A stretch of 64,000 nucleotides of DNA from Tigriopus japonicus (lineage: Eukaryota > Arthropoda > Copepoda > Harpacticoida > Harpacticidae). This document shows positions 11,706 to 22,265 of the stretch, piece by piece. Position 1 is the first letter of the stretch; each line of letters opens with the position of its first letter. Where the stretch lies: positions 1,281,928 to 1,345,927 of the forward strand of contig JAAGOF010000070.1 of the NCBI GenBank assembly GCA_010645155.1. Reading direction: 5' to 3'. Below the pieces are notes generated by a model. That model was not told the DNA's origin. It saw nothing but the letters and a program-made list of their open reading frames with translations, and searched no databases. Made by a program: the position numbers and the translations under genes.

Positions 11706-11769
11706 GACACGGGAACGGGCCGGAGACACGGGAACGGGCCGGAGACACGGGAACGGGCCGGAGACACGG
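11706..11769. repeat. 19-bp GC-rich tandem repeat
   Basis: Three exact units of GACACGGGAACGGGCCGGA plus a partial fourth lie inside the TRIM leader. It is the most GC-rich patch in the area. Confidence 0.85.
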
Positions 11770-11778
11770 AACACACGG

Positions 11779-11796
11779 ATCACGTCGGGGTCACCA
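11779..11796 (-). promoter_or_regulatory. Primer-binding site complementary to tRNA-Trp 3' end
   Basis: The plus strand reads ATCACGTCGGGGTCACCA, identical to the 3' end (with CCA) of eukaryotic cytosolic tRNA-Trp as I recall it. On the minus strand this is the primer-binding site immediately after the 5' LTR. Confidence 0.75.
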
Positions 11797-11929
11797 GTAT
11801 GGCGGACGCGAGGTCCGCCATGTGAATGAGAGTCGAGATGGTAGTAGACTGACTATATTCCAACTAGAGTACATGTATATATATCACAGATCAAGTACTA
11901 CTACGAGCGGCGAGCATACGCTCGCCACA

Positions 11930-13654
11930 ACATCATGGAGTGCGAATGAACCCCCCCACAAGGTGTCTTTTCTACAAGATGACGATCAAAGTGATCAAAT
12001 GAAATCTGATGATGACTAGGTTACCTGCTACAACCTTCGGAAGTGATAGACCTAACTAAAGCAAAAGAACGAATATGGACCGGAATCCGAGCCCAAATTC
12101 CTCTTTTCCGCAAAAGGATTAAAAACAAATTTTCCCACGGACCAAAACGGGGAGTTTCTTTACGCTCATCCATTACAACACTTGAACAACTTAAGAATAT
12201 CTTACCATTCCTTGAATTGTCAACAACAAAATAGCGGGGTTTTCCGAGCTTATCTATTATCCGATTTGAACGTTTGATCAATATCTTTGAACTTACAATT
12301 GAACCCATCCACGTATTATCCTGAACTTAACTAACACATGCCAAACTTTGTATGAAATCAAGTTTGTTTTAGGTTGTGTCACCTTGGCATTGTTCTATAA
12401 ATGATGGTCCATCCTCGAATTTCTTTTATTATATGGTTGTGTCTTTTAGTTCAGGATAATTCAAGGACAGGTAAGATATTCTCAGGTTGTTCAAGTTGTT
12501 TAATGGATGAGCGCGATAAAAATCCCAGTTTTGATCCGGAGGAGAGTTTCTGGGGTAAATTTGGTTCCTTTCCAAGAGGAATCTGCGTTCGCATTAAGGT
12601 CCACATAGAACAAAGAAAGAAGAAGTCCTCAGTGTCAAGAATTCCATCAAATGAAGAACAAATTAAGATGACTTCGAAACATATCAGGTGTGCCTACTAG
12701 CAATGGATGGGGTCAATATTTTGATTTGCCTTTCGACTCAGTCAGCCAAAATTGGTGATCTGACAGTCTAACCCGGATTGCATGGACCCTCTCAAAGTCT
12801 TGAGAATGAAATGCTCCCACCAAGATTGAATTGTGTGGATTTTTTGACTCAATTTGATTGTTAATTCCTGGACAAAGGGATCTAAGAACTAACAAGATCA
12901 ATCAAACCCTATCAAGCACGTAGAGCCTATCCCTGCAATGAAAAGACATGATCCTCTGGCCCTGAAGGACCCTTAGCCCCAGTCCTGCGTGGTCCTGACC
13001 TTCTTGAGCCCCAAGACTTGAAACATTTTCAATCAAATCCACAATCCAGGATTTAATCCTCATGTTTTTCACTTATTTGGTCTCAAGGACGTCGTGATTG
13101 CCTTTGTTCCAATTCCAATCCGGATCAGATGGCTGATCTGATCCAGAACCGTCAAAAGTGCCCTTCAATAGTTACACCCAACAATATCTCCGACTCGGAC
13201 TCCATCTTGTTTCAAAATGAGACTATTCTCATTCCTTCATTTTCCTATAGAAATGGTTCCTGCGTCGTGGAGGTGCTGAAGGGGATGGAAGAGGAGTAAC
13301 CCTCCAGATATCACCACAGATACTTCTATTTAGCATTGTTTCGCAGAAGTTGGACTAATGGGTGAAACAAGATTCCATCTATATATTTTCCTGATTGTTA
13401 AGAGGACTAAAATCCTTTGGAGAGCTGAATGTCAAAAGTTCATGAGACGAGTAAAAGGAGTGCTGGGACCTCTAAAATCAAGGTGAAGAACAATTAGTGA
13501 ATAAATATTAACACGAAAAGTTTGACTGAATTCTTTCAAGATAGATGTTCAACAGTTTTACTCGTTAATAAGGAATAAATGACATTGTGTCAAAATATAG
13601 CCTCGGCCTCATACCATTTTTTCAAAAATCGGAGTTCGTGTCCACCCCTGAAGC
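11930..13654 (-). other. CAGG copy 1, right part with conserved frame and internal inverted duplication
   Basis: Positions about 12060-12240 and 12440-12640 are inverted, diverged copies of each other. Both carry a GAACAACTTAAGAATATCTTA-like end. The plus strand at about 12950-13300 carries the frame shared with the other copies (DQMADLIQNRQKCPS, SCVVEVLK), ending TAA. The frame has one early stop here. Confidence 0.5.
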
Positions 13655-15250
13655 CATGTTGTAGAGTGGGAAGAAGACCCATCTCCTCAGCAAAAGCCAC
13701 GATTTGTTCCTGGAGGACTTTCTCAACAACTTTTGAGAGTGCTGGCAACAGGCTTATTGGCCGGTAGCTCTCCACTGATCTAGGTGCCTTGATTTGAGAG
13801 TGGGGCACACCACAGCAAGCTTCCACTTTGTGGGCCAGGAGCCCTCATTGATTATGTCATTCGTAATCTTGACTAAAGGCATTGTGAGCGTGCTTATTGC
13901 GTTCTTGATTAGAGTCATAGGGATGTCGTCACTCCCGGTGGACTTCTTTGGGGCAAGGTCTCTGATTGCACGCTTAACAGCTGCTGCTCCCACGTTGTGA
14001 AAACGAAATCTGTCGTTTTCAGGGAGTTCCCGTGTTGCATGCTTTTTGACTGGTGTAGGTTTTGCCTTGTTGTTGGCTGATGCACGCAATCCTTTAGGAT
14101 TCTCGACAAAGAATGAGTTCGCAGCAACAGCACACTCTAGGTAAGTGGTACAGCCATCAATGATGGGCGAAACACGTTCCTTATGTCCTCCAGTAAGTTC
14201 CTGAACAACTCTCCAGGCTCCTACCGGACCGAAGTTGTTTTGGATAGAATCCCTCCTGACCATCGAGAGCGCCTTGTTTCGGACTTCCTTATACCGGGGG
14301 TCTCCAATTTTTTTAGCTTTGTCTCTTGCCTGTTGCATGGCTCTTGTGTCTGTGGCCAGTTTTAAGGTTGGGTGGATGATTTTTACCTCTCTAAGAGGGG
14401 CTAGTACATCCAGGGAAATGGTGAAGCTCCTTGTTAAAACATCAATGGAGGCAGTAGCTCCCGTTTCCATCATCACCTCGTGCAGGCCTTGATCGTACAA
14501 TGTTTCATTGAGAACAGCTGAGTTAATATGCCTTAAGTCTCGCTTAAAAGTCTTTCTTGGTAAGGGATGGTGCGCGATCTTAGCCTGATTGCTGACAAGT
14601 GCTACTATAGGATAATGGTCTGATCCAGCAAAGTCTACAACATTGGCATGGAGGTCCAGTCCAGTTGTGAAGTAGACGTGGTCAAGAGTTTAGACGTGAT
14701 GTGTTCTGTTGAATTCACCGTGTGACTTGAAAGTGGGAGAGGTGTTTGCCCTTTTTAGTCCGAGTGACTCGGCGGCGCTCATCCATGTGTTGAGAAGCGA
14801 CTTACAGTAATAATTGGAATCCCCAACACGGGTGGGGTCCAAGTTAAAATAACCCATTATAATGGCGTTCTTCGAAGTACAGTATATATCGATGGTTCAA
14901 GTAGGTCAATTATTTGGCGGAGTTGCTGCTTCTGTTTTGTGGTGTCCCCACCATACTGTCCACTTTTCACAGTAAATTGTCTATAGAGAGCTCCTACAGT
15001 CAATTCCCCGACTTTGGCAAGGACCAGGGGTACATCTAAGGCCCCTTGAAGCTGAATGGCTCTGAGTTCTTTTCTTATTAGCAATAAAGAGCGTATTTTG
15101 CGTGTTGCAGGGTGCACAAATGTGTCAAACCGGGAAATGCAAATCCTGCATTTACATCGAGCTCAACCTCGCTGACCGCGACGACGTCGGGATCTACGGA
15201 ATTAATCAAATCGGTGAGAATGAGCTCCTTGTTTGCCGTGAGACCACGGG
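13654..15250 (-). pseudogene. Non-LTR B ORF2, APE endonuclease and RT N-terminal half
   Basis: The APE domain begins with LKTLTWNCGARG and includes VAVSEVEL, GYFNLDPTRVGDSN and the catalytic SDHYPIV (about 14600-14630), in two or three frames. The frame from 14500 then carries the RT start: a region with APKKSTGSDDIP, and from 13826 ESYRPISLLPALSKVVEKV and LQHGF. The RT is cut exactly after LQHGFR by the CAGG element; the remaining motifs resume at 8687. There is a frame change near 13770 and a stop within the APE region. Confidence 0.75.
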
Positions 15251-16638
15251 CTCCACAGTTCCATGTTAGCGTCTTTAGTTTGTATGCGGTGGTGGATATC
15301 CCAAAGTTTGGAGGCGGCGGAGATCCTCCATTGCTGCAAGGGTGTCTGCAGGAGTCAGGAAATTGTTTAACGGAGGTCCCGGTGCACGAGAGTGTTGCAT
15401 CGGTGCTTGAAGGGAGGGAAACTCGCGATAATATTGTTGGAACTTTCTGAACTCGGTGAATTCGATCCAAGCACTGAGAACTGGGACTAGTGTTCCCTTT
15501 TTTGGCAGGGTGCTGCCATTGATTTGATGGGGAATGGGCTTGCTTCCTCAACTGATAAGAACGTTGGTCCTTTTTCTGCCCCTTGGGTCCGGATTTTGGG
15601 GCCTTTGTTTTCCGGGCCACGTTTCCCTTTCTCTTGGGGGTTAATCCCTTGTTGGCCTTGTTCCTTGGGTGGAATAACTCACACAAAGGGTTGCGATTAG
15701 GGCGGCAGGATACACTTTTGCAAGTGGAAGGGTGCTGGCGGGGGCATCCCTCTATGCTACATATTCGGCCTGTTCAGAGGTCGCGGCAATCTTTTGCTGA
15801 CTCTAATCGCTCTGGCAGGTTCTTTATTTCTGGAGGCTGGCTAATGCAGTCACACACGTTTCTGCCGATTGTTGAGTCAGCACCATCCACTTGGCTTTTG
15901 CGTAGATTAGGGTTTGATAGATCCCTTGCCAAGTTAGAAGGGAGATCATCGGTTGGAGCAAGAAGCACTGGAATCATGGAGTGGGAGGCTAGCAATGAAA
16001 AAAATGATTTCCAGTAAAAACAATTCAATTACGTTCTTCTGCAAATGAGACCTTGCATATGTTGACAAGAATACGTATTTCAATTTTCAGCTCAATCGAA
16101 CGTCGGAGACAAAAGTTATGCTCACTCAAAGTTCAGTGCAAATCCTACCGAGACTGAATGAAGCAGCCCTTTTGTGGTAATCGTTTTACCACAAAAGGGC
16201 GAGTTTATTCATTCTATGCTCTCTTCAGTACATAAGTTTGAGAAGGCATAATTTTTCACTCCGGCATTCGATTGAGCTGAAATTTGAAATACGTGTTCTT
16301 CTCAATACAAGCCAGGTCTCACTTGCAGAAGAACGCAAATGGTTTGTTTCTACTGGAAATCATAATTCTCGTTTCTAGCCTCCCACTCCATGATTTCCGT
16401 GCTTCTTGGTTGGAGGGACAAATGACTTTTCGGTGTCATTCTCTGACAGCACCCTGAGCTCTACTAGTTCATTCTCTTTTTCCTCGAGTAAGCTCATGAG
16501 TTCTCTCTTTCTCTCCCGATTCCGCTCCTCGGCGGCTGCAATGTATTGGAACAGGACTTCTCTACTTACTTCCTTGCAATCGGGTGGTTTCCCTCCTGAT
16601 TCCAGCCATGATTGGATTGGACACTCTGACAGCGACAT
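15250..16638 (-). pseudogene. Non-LTR B ORF1 (coiled coil + CCCH-type fingers), split
   Basis: It starts at the Met at 16638. The N-terminus has a charged, probably coiled-coil stretch (AEERNRERKRELMSLLEEKE). The foldback MITE 15959-16407 cuts the frame, with the 8-bp duplication GGTTGGAG on both sides. The frame resumes with TDDLPSNLARDL, has one in-frame TGA near 15778, then a Cys/His cluster: CSIEGCPRQHPSTC, followed by CKSVSC and LCELFHP. A Lys/Arg/Pro-rich linker leads towards ORF2. The role is inferred to be RNA binding in the retrotransposon RNP. The cluster resembles that of the ORF1 at 56.6-57.2 kb. Confidence 0.65.
15959..16407. mobile_element. Foldback MITE, 8-bp TSD
   Basis: Two arms of about 220 bp meet near 16185 around CCCTTTTGTGGTAA / TTACCACAAAAGGG. 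The outer ends read AAGAAGCAC. The duplication GGTTGGAG lies at 15951-15958 and 16408-16415. It interrupts ORF1 of non-LTR B. Partial copies are at 53863-54010 and 55470-55512. Confidence 0.85.
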
Positions 16639-16919
16639 TATGTCAAGTTCCAGGAGCTATACTTTTTCACTCTGTTCATGAATTTTCCAACTTGGTTGCT
16701 GGAAGTCCGTAGGACAGCTGAGGCCGAATGAAGGTCCCAAACCCACGTATCTTTGATTGAGTATGAAAGAATCCTCACTCACACTAATCACACTCAGCCA
16801 TGACATTCATTCGATCGGCACGCGCTTCACTTTTTCGTTCAGAGGCGGTGAACCTCAAAACATTGTTTTTTCACAAGTCCCACGGAGCTCTTTTCGTACG
16901 TCTTCTCGGTTCAGACGAA

Positions 16920-17030
16920 CGCAAAGTTATCCCATGTACCAAGTTACCGTGGAACCCTTCCTTTCTGTTGCGAAATTGAACCTTAGCTACTGAAGCTTGT
17001 TGCTTTTCCCCAATGATTTGAGATTGGGAG
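16920..17030 (+). repeat. Right half of interrupted array 2 module
   Basis: From AGTTATCCCATGTACC onward it matches 18752-18855 nearly base for base. It is the downstream flank of the non-LTR B insertion. Confidence 0.75.
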
Positions 17031-17545
17031 ATTGGACTTCATAATTCGATGCTTCTTTTTTTAGATTCTCAAGAGATGGAGCTTCCAGCTTGAGGAATCG
17101 TCTGCAAAGCTATAGATCAGAGTAGCCAGCGATGTGACGGATCTCAGAAATTCCATCAACTGTGAGCTTGTGCACGTCAGCGAGCTGACCCTTTTTCTTG
17201 AGAGAAGCAGAGAAAGCCAAAAAAGTTTGACCAGTAGTCTGTTCAGCTTTGAGGAAATCATATCTGCTAGTGAAAAAATGGTAAACACGAAGAAAATGTT
17301 CCTCCAGAATTGATATTACACCATTATCGCCATAAATCTTTGCTGTTGCCTCTTTTTTGTCCTCAAGTTCTGTGGCAAGGTCGGTGCCAATGCAGCTGAA
17401 TAGGTGGGCTTGTTGATCCCCAATGCTGAGGAGCTGGAATTTGCTGGTGCTGTAGTAAGCTCAAAACTTCTTGATACACTGTCGTGATACACTGTCGTAC
17501 CTCTGAGGGTGTGTAGGTTTCCATAAGCTGAATGGCTTGAGGCCA
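17000..17545 (-). pseudogene. Ty3/Gypsy-like gag remnant
   Basis: Minus-strand frames contain DLATELEDKKEATAK, LEEHFLRVYHFFTSRYDF, QTTGQTFLAFSASLKKKG and ISEIRHIAGYSD. The pattern resembles Gypsy capsid regions (FxxRxQxxGExFxxFxxxLxxLA). It has a stop and a frame change. It is on the same strand and in the right order relative to the protease/RT at 4.3-5.1 kb, with the minisatellite and non-LTR B in between. Confidence 0.5.
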
Positions 17546-18639
17546 TCATGGACCAGTGTTATCCAGGTTTGTGGCCACTTTTTTAAATGCTGCGCTGGGG
17601 CCTCCCTCCCAGTTTTTTCCGCCTGACTTAGCTTGGAAACACTTTAACACTTTTGTGTTAAACCTATTATCAAAATGAGTACAGATTTGACTAGGATAGA
17701 AACATTTGTAAGTCATCAAACAATCATTCTCAAAATAGGTTGGTGAAATATTGAGCATTTTGGATCTAAAACAAGCCAATGCTATAACTGATTTGGGTCC
17801 GACTGTACACTCGTAAATTGTGCGACAAATCATTGACTTGAAGAATAGACATGCCATTATTTTTGTCAAATTGCAAGTACTCCACACCCAGTTTTGATCA
17901 TTTTTTGCAGGAGTTGGCCTTTACTGTTACCAATACTGTGTGATATGTATCTCATGTCTCATAAAATCCAGCCTTTTGGCCTTCTGATACTTAAAGTCGA
18001 GGAGATGCATAATGTTGGGTACGACTGGACATATTAGCATCAGGCAGTTGCGAGCCAGGTGTATGCACACACATACATTTATGATTTCAATTTTTCTGAT
18101 CACGATGAACAAGAGAGAGTCACTTCTCATAGAGAGAGCTCAGAAAGTGCTTCTGCAGGGTGTGTCATATGAAAATGAATAAAGTAGATGATAATGCCCT
18201 AAAATATACCAATGGAATTATTCCTGCATAATGATACTCTTTCTAGCTCTCTACTCTCTACCGGTGCCTTCTATCTGACAATATAATTGTCAATATTGGA
18301 ATAAAGGTACCAAATTTATTACCAACTGTCAAGGGTTGAAGATTAATGGTGAAAAAACAAAGCCTTCAAAGACCCACATATGGCATATGAAAACATTCAA
18401 ACTGACATATACAATGGCTGGAAATCTTGAAATAGCAAATGAAATGGCAGTAACTGGAATGCTTAGAATTTGAGAGGAAAACAATACTGATGCCATTTGT
18501 ATTTGTCCATTTTTTTACGGCTCTTTGAGTTTAAATCTTTGATTTAATTTGTCAAGTTAATAAAAAAATGGCAGAAAACTGCATTTAGCAACTTGAAATC
18601 TGCAGCCTAAAATGAGTCTACTGCAGTCAATGATTGACC
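17546..18639. other. No recognisable gene
   Basis: A 113-codon minus-strand frame (17887-17546) and shorter frames match nothing I know. There are no clear repeat ends. Confidence 0.3.
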
Positions 18640-18860
18640 AATACCGAGTTTTCCGCCGTACCTAGTTTTCCGCTGTACAAAGTTATCCGGTGTAACCAGT
18701 TATCTTGTACTGACTTCTTGTACCGAGTTTTCCGCGGAACCCACTTATCCAGTGTTTAGTTATCCCATGTACCAAGTTATCGTGGAACCCTTCCTTTCTG
18801 TTGCGAAATTGAACCTTAGCTACTGAAGCTTGTTGCTTTTCCCCAATGATTGGGACGGGA
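18640..18860 (+). repeat. Uninterrupted copy of the minisatellite module (empty site)
   Basis: GTACCGAGTTTTCC units run straight from the AACCCACTTATCCAGTG stretch into AGTTATCCCATGTACC. In the copy at 6095/16920 these two are separated by 10.8 kb of non-LTR B. It is adjacent to a gag-like frame on the minus strand. Confidence 0.75.
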
Positions 18861-19370
18861 TCGGTGTTGAGTTCCCTCAACCCCAGCAGGTGCCGCAGCA
18901 ACAGGTGTATCTGGTGCCCTCTTGTTGTCAGTAATCGCCTCGAAAACACTCCTGGAGCAGGAGGCATCGTCAAGTTCCACATCATATTCCAGTTTGCCAG
19001 CATACTCTGACAACCTGTCCGGATCCAATTCCTGCAGGTGGATGTACAGTACCTTTTCGTTGTACTTTTGCATGTCTGCAAAGGTATTATCAAGTGAACG
19101 CAGAGCGGCTGCTGAAGAATAGATAGCCTTTGACATGAGCACAAAGGCGGTTGACTGCTGTTGTTGCGCAGTGGAAGGTCTAGAAGGCAATGATGGCGGA
19201 CGATAGGCGTAAATTGAGTAAAAACGATTCGTTTTTCTGACCCGAAAACAAAATCTAAGATATGGCGCCCATGTTGAGCGCACCTCCAACTCGGGCCATG
19301 TATGAATGTAGACTTTGTATTGGTAAACAGAATATGGAGAGCAAAGATACCGGTATAAACAGAACAATAT
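18850..19370 (-). pseudogene. Possible retroelement gag-like frame
   Basis: The frame 19367-18816 contains Ala/Ser-rich and acidic segments (AAALRSLDNTFADMQKYNE, LQELDPDRLSEYAGKLEY) and ends shortly after PNHWGKATSFSS, which also follows the gag remnant at 17.0 kb. No catalytic domain is seen. It could instead be an unrelated captured exon. Confidence 0.35.
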
Positions 19371-20085
19371 CGTTTAACCTTACACCACTCTTGTTATAAC
19401 TAGTTGTAATACTAAAGCGCACCACATTTTAGCTACAAATTTGGGGCAGACGTGTGGGACAGATGAGTTAGTTAATCAAACCCAAGGTTATGTGTTTTGT
19501 GTTTGGGAATGCATGCTTCAAACATACTTCATCAGTGAACTTCCACCCCTTTTGGTCTTTTTAACGCTATCATTCTTCCAAAATGACGCCACATGAATAT
19601 TTGCTACTACGTAGTAAAGTTTTGAACAAGAAGTTACATAAAATAATGACCCAACAGGCATAGAATAGGCTTGAAGTCAGTAACGAGGGGACGAGTGGTT
19701 CTAGTCACTTTTATATTTCAAAATATCAAAATACAAACAAGCATTTTCAATGGGTAAATCCGTGTGTTGGTAAAAATGTTTCTCTTTAACTAGAGCTTGT
19801 TTTGTGACTGACTTTGAAATCAAATCCTTGCAAAAAAGGCCTCTTTCAATTTTGTGATGGTTCTGAACATTTTTTATATGCAATCAACGCTCCATCAAGT
19901 GGACACGACTTGAAGCTATGTTTTTGTTTTCATTTCATATACAGTAGGTTAACTTATTATGTAGAAGGACAATGAAGTACAGTCAAAACAAACTGGTTCG
20001 TCTACAATGTTCCGTGTTCGCTTAATGGGGTTGTTCACTTTTTGGGTACAGGATTTGTTAGTTTTGTAAAAAAAGATTCGGAGAA
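19371..20085. other. No recognisable gene
   Basis: AT-rich sequence with only short frames and no obvious repeat structure. Confidence 0.3.
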
Positions 20086-21900
20086 TTGGACTTGATTTCT
20101 ATTCTGAAACAGGAACCATCAATAGATAAAGCTATAAACAAGCTGATCTCACTTTTTGACGAGGTTTGTTTGTCCCTCAGTATCCCAGAAATGTTGGCAA
20201 AAGGTAGGCCGTTGTCTAGAATTCCAAAGGTTAGAAAGAAGTTTTTCAGAGGAGTAGTCAGCTTTCGAACAGACTTCGGCGCACTTTGAATCCTTTTGTT
20301 GTAGCCACCCTCAAAAACAAGTTGAATGTGGTTCAAGCTAAAATTAAGGCCTCAATTGATTCTGATTAAATCTGAGTTACTCAGGAGGTTAAGACTACTG
20401 AGTTAAGACTCAGGAGAAAAGGCGTTTTTCTCTTTTGCAAATTCAAAGAGAAAAATGAAACATCCTATAGGACCATTAGAGGTTGATGGTAAAACCGTTA
20501 AAGATAATGAATTTATGTCGAATATGCTTGGAGATCAGTTGTCAAGTGTAGTTTCAATTCTGAAAAGGATTGGCAGAGCAGGCCATGACTGTATTAATGT
20601 TGTTGATGAGACTGTCATTGATGGTCAGGATAATCGCTTGGAGGATCTGGTAGTTAAAGATCAAGATGCTTTTGAGGCCATCAAGAGCTTAGAGCTCTCG
20701 AGTTCTCCTGGACCTGATGGTGTGACATCTCAGTTTCTGAAGAAATGTTCACAGATTCTTGCTTGCCCTGTTCCAGTATTGCAAAGGTCTTTGAGAAGAC
20801 CATGAAGTCCAAGCTTGTTGAGTATTTGGAAGCCCATGATATCATTCCCCTTGGGCAGCATGGGTTTTGAGCCCATTTTAGTACTGTAACCCAATTGATT
20901 GAACACATTGAGCACATCATTGAAGGGCTTGAAAGTCACAAGTCAGTTGATGTAGTCTATCTTGACTATGTCAAGCCATTTGATAAGGTAGATCATGGTC
21001 TTTTGCTCGATCAACTCAAAAAGTTTGGAATCCAGGGTAAGATCCTGAATTGGGTTGATAGTTTCATGAGCAAAAGGAAGCAAATGGTCAAAGTTGAAGG
21101 ATCTTTTAGTGGCATGTATGATGTCAAGTCAGGTGTTCCACAAGGCTCAGTTTTAGGTCCGATCCTGTTTATTCTCTTTATTGCTCCTCTCCAGAAGGTT
21201 CGAACAAACGCCGGTATTTCTTCATATTTTGATGACACAAAACTAGTTTGTGGAAGGAATGTTCAGGACTCAAAATGTTTAGTTGAGGACTTGGAGAAAG
21301 TCTACTCTTGGGTTGGCGAGAGTAACATGGCATTGAACGGGATGAAATTTCGCACAATGACGTATGGGACGTCAAAATTAGATATTCCACTCAAAGACAA
21401 TGGAGGTTGTGATATTGAGCAGGTATCGTCTATGAGGGATTTGGGAGTTGTCGTCCAAGATGATGGAAAGTTTGATGAGCATATCCAGTTGAAAGTGGGG
21501 AAGGCATTTCAAACATGTGGCTGGATCTATCGCACTTTCAAGTCCAGAGACAGTGTTACGATGCTAACTCAATGAGTTCTCCAGGTTAGCAAAATGTCGA
21601 GCAGGTCCAACGATGTTTCACTAGGAACACCACAAGAATGAGAGAGCTTTCGCATTGGGAGAGGCTCCAGAAGATAGGGCTGTGCAGTACTCAGAGAAGG
21701 TATGAAAGGTATCTGATACTGTATGTTTTCAAGAGCATTCATGAGCTCTGTCCTAACCTAGACTTTGAGATTAGCTGTAGCGATCGTAGAGGTTTTACGT
21801 GCGCTCTGAGAGCACCTCCAAATCCAAGGGAATCGAGGCTAGTTCGAACAATGAAGTCCTCCTCTCTTCTTTATCAGGCTAATCTTCTAATCTTCTAATT
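20086..21900 (+). pseudogene. Non-LTR A, second copy (RT remnant)
   Basis: Plus-strand frames match the ORF2 at 0.2-3.2 kb: SSSPGPDGVTSQFLKK, VYLDYVKPFDKVDH, SGVPQGSVLGPILFILF, SSYFDDTKL, VVVQDDGKFDEHIQ, CGWIYRTFKSRD and RRYERYLILYVFK. The YADD box reads YFDD. Several frameshifts, a deletion near 20800 and missing N-terminal APE show a dead, truncated copy. Confidence 0.85.
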
Positions 21901-21924
21901 AGAATTAATCTTATTGTAATCCAA

Positions 21925-22265
21925 TGTTCAATCGATTAGTTAGGCTCAGTTTTGTGACAACTTTTTTTGCTTTGCGATGGGGCCAACTTCCTTGTCTCCA
22001 TAGTAGTAAAATGAGTGAGTGCTTTGTTTCAAACAAGTCTACGAAGGCTTGCAGATGGCTAATCACACAAATGAGCACAAATTTGAACTTCCAAGAGGTT
22101 GATATATGCTGTGAAAGGATCATTTTGAAGAATCATTGTCAAAATATTGAGTAATTAATGATTTAACCCACTTTTCTCCCAGTTTTGGAACAACTTACAT
22201 GAGGGTAGGAATACGGTCAGCCATGGTTCCAGATAGTTCACATAATAATTAAAATGAACAAAGGG
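21925..22265. repeat. Left arm of a 2.1-kb spaced inverted repeat
   Basis: It pairs with 23755-24075 over about 320 bp, sharing words such as AACTTACATGAGGGTAGGA, CAAAATATTGAGTAAT and GTTGTCACAAA in opposite orientation. It follows directly on the RT remnant. Confidence 0.75.

Larger units (their letters stand above)
9018..11929 (-). mobile_element. TRIM: miniature LTR retrotransposon, tRNA-Trp primed
   Basis: Two 132-bp LTRs, at 11798-11929 and 9018-9101 + 10746-10793, differ at about five sites. They begin TATGGCG and end CGCCACA on the plus strand. The duplication ACAT lies at 9014-9017 and 11930-11933. On the minus strand an 18-nt primer-binding site abuts the 5' LTR with one spacer base, and a polypurine tract GGGGGGAAGTGG abuts the 3' LTR. 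After removing the nested MITE and Tc1, the internal part is about 122 bp and the whole element 386 bp with no coding capacity. It would depend on another LTR element for proteins. Confidence 0.8.
8695..13646 (-). mobile_element. CAGG-ended element, copy 1 (contains TRIM insertion)
   Basis: This is the reverse complement of the elements at 36057-38105 and 58407-60480. The left end reads CAGGGATAACC and the right end GTCCACCCCTG, lacking about 15 bp found in the other copies. The flanks CCTAAGG (8688-8694) and CCTGAAG (13647-13653) look like a 7-bp duplication with two transitions. Net of the TRIM it is about 2.04 kb, as for the other copies. It carries the conserved frame at about 12950-13300. 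It sits in the RT of non-LTR B. Confidence 0.8.
6096..16919 (-). mobile_element. Full-length non-LTR retrotransposon B with nested insertions
   Basis: On the minus strand it has a 5' UTR (16919-16639), ORF1 with CCCH-type fingers, ORF2 with APE endonuclease and RT, a short 3' region with AATAAA, and a (CAA)n tail at about 6096-6113. Three elements with readable target duplications interrupt it: the foldback MITE 15959-16407, the CAGG element 8695-13646 and the MITE 6488-7755. Subtracting them leaves about 4.1 kb. Both flanks match adjacent parts of an unbroken copy at 18640-18860, which shows the pre-insertion state. The clade is not clear from motifs alone. ORF2 shows frameshifts and stops, so the copy is dead. 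Confidence 0.8.
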
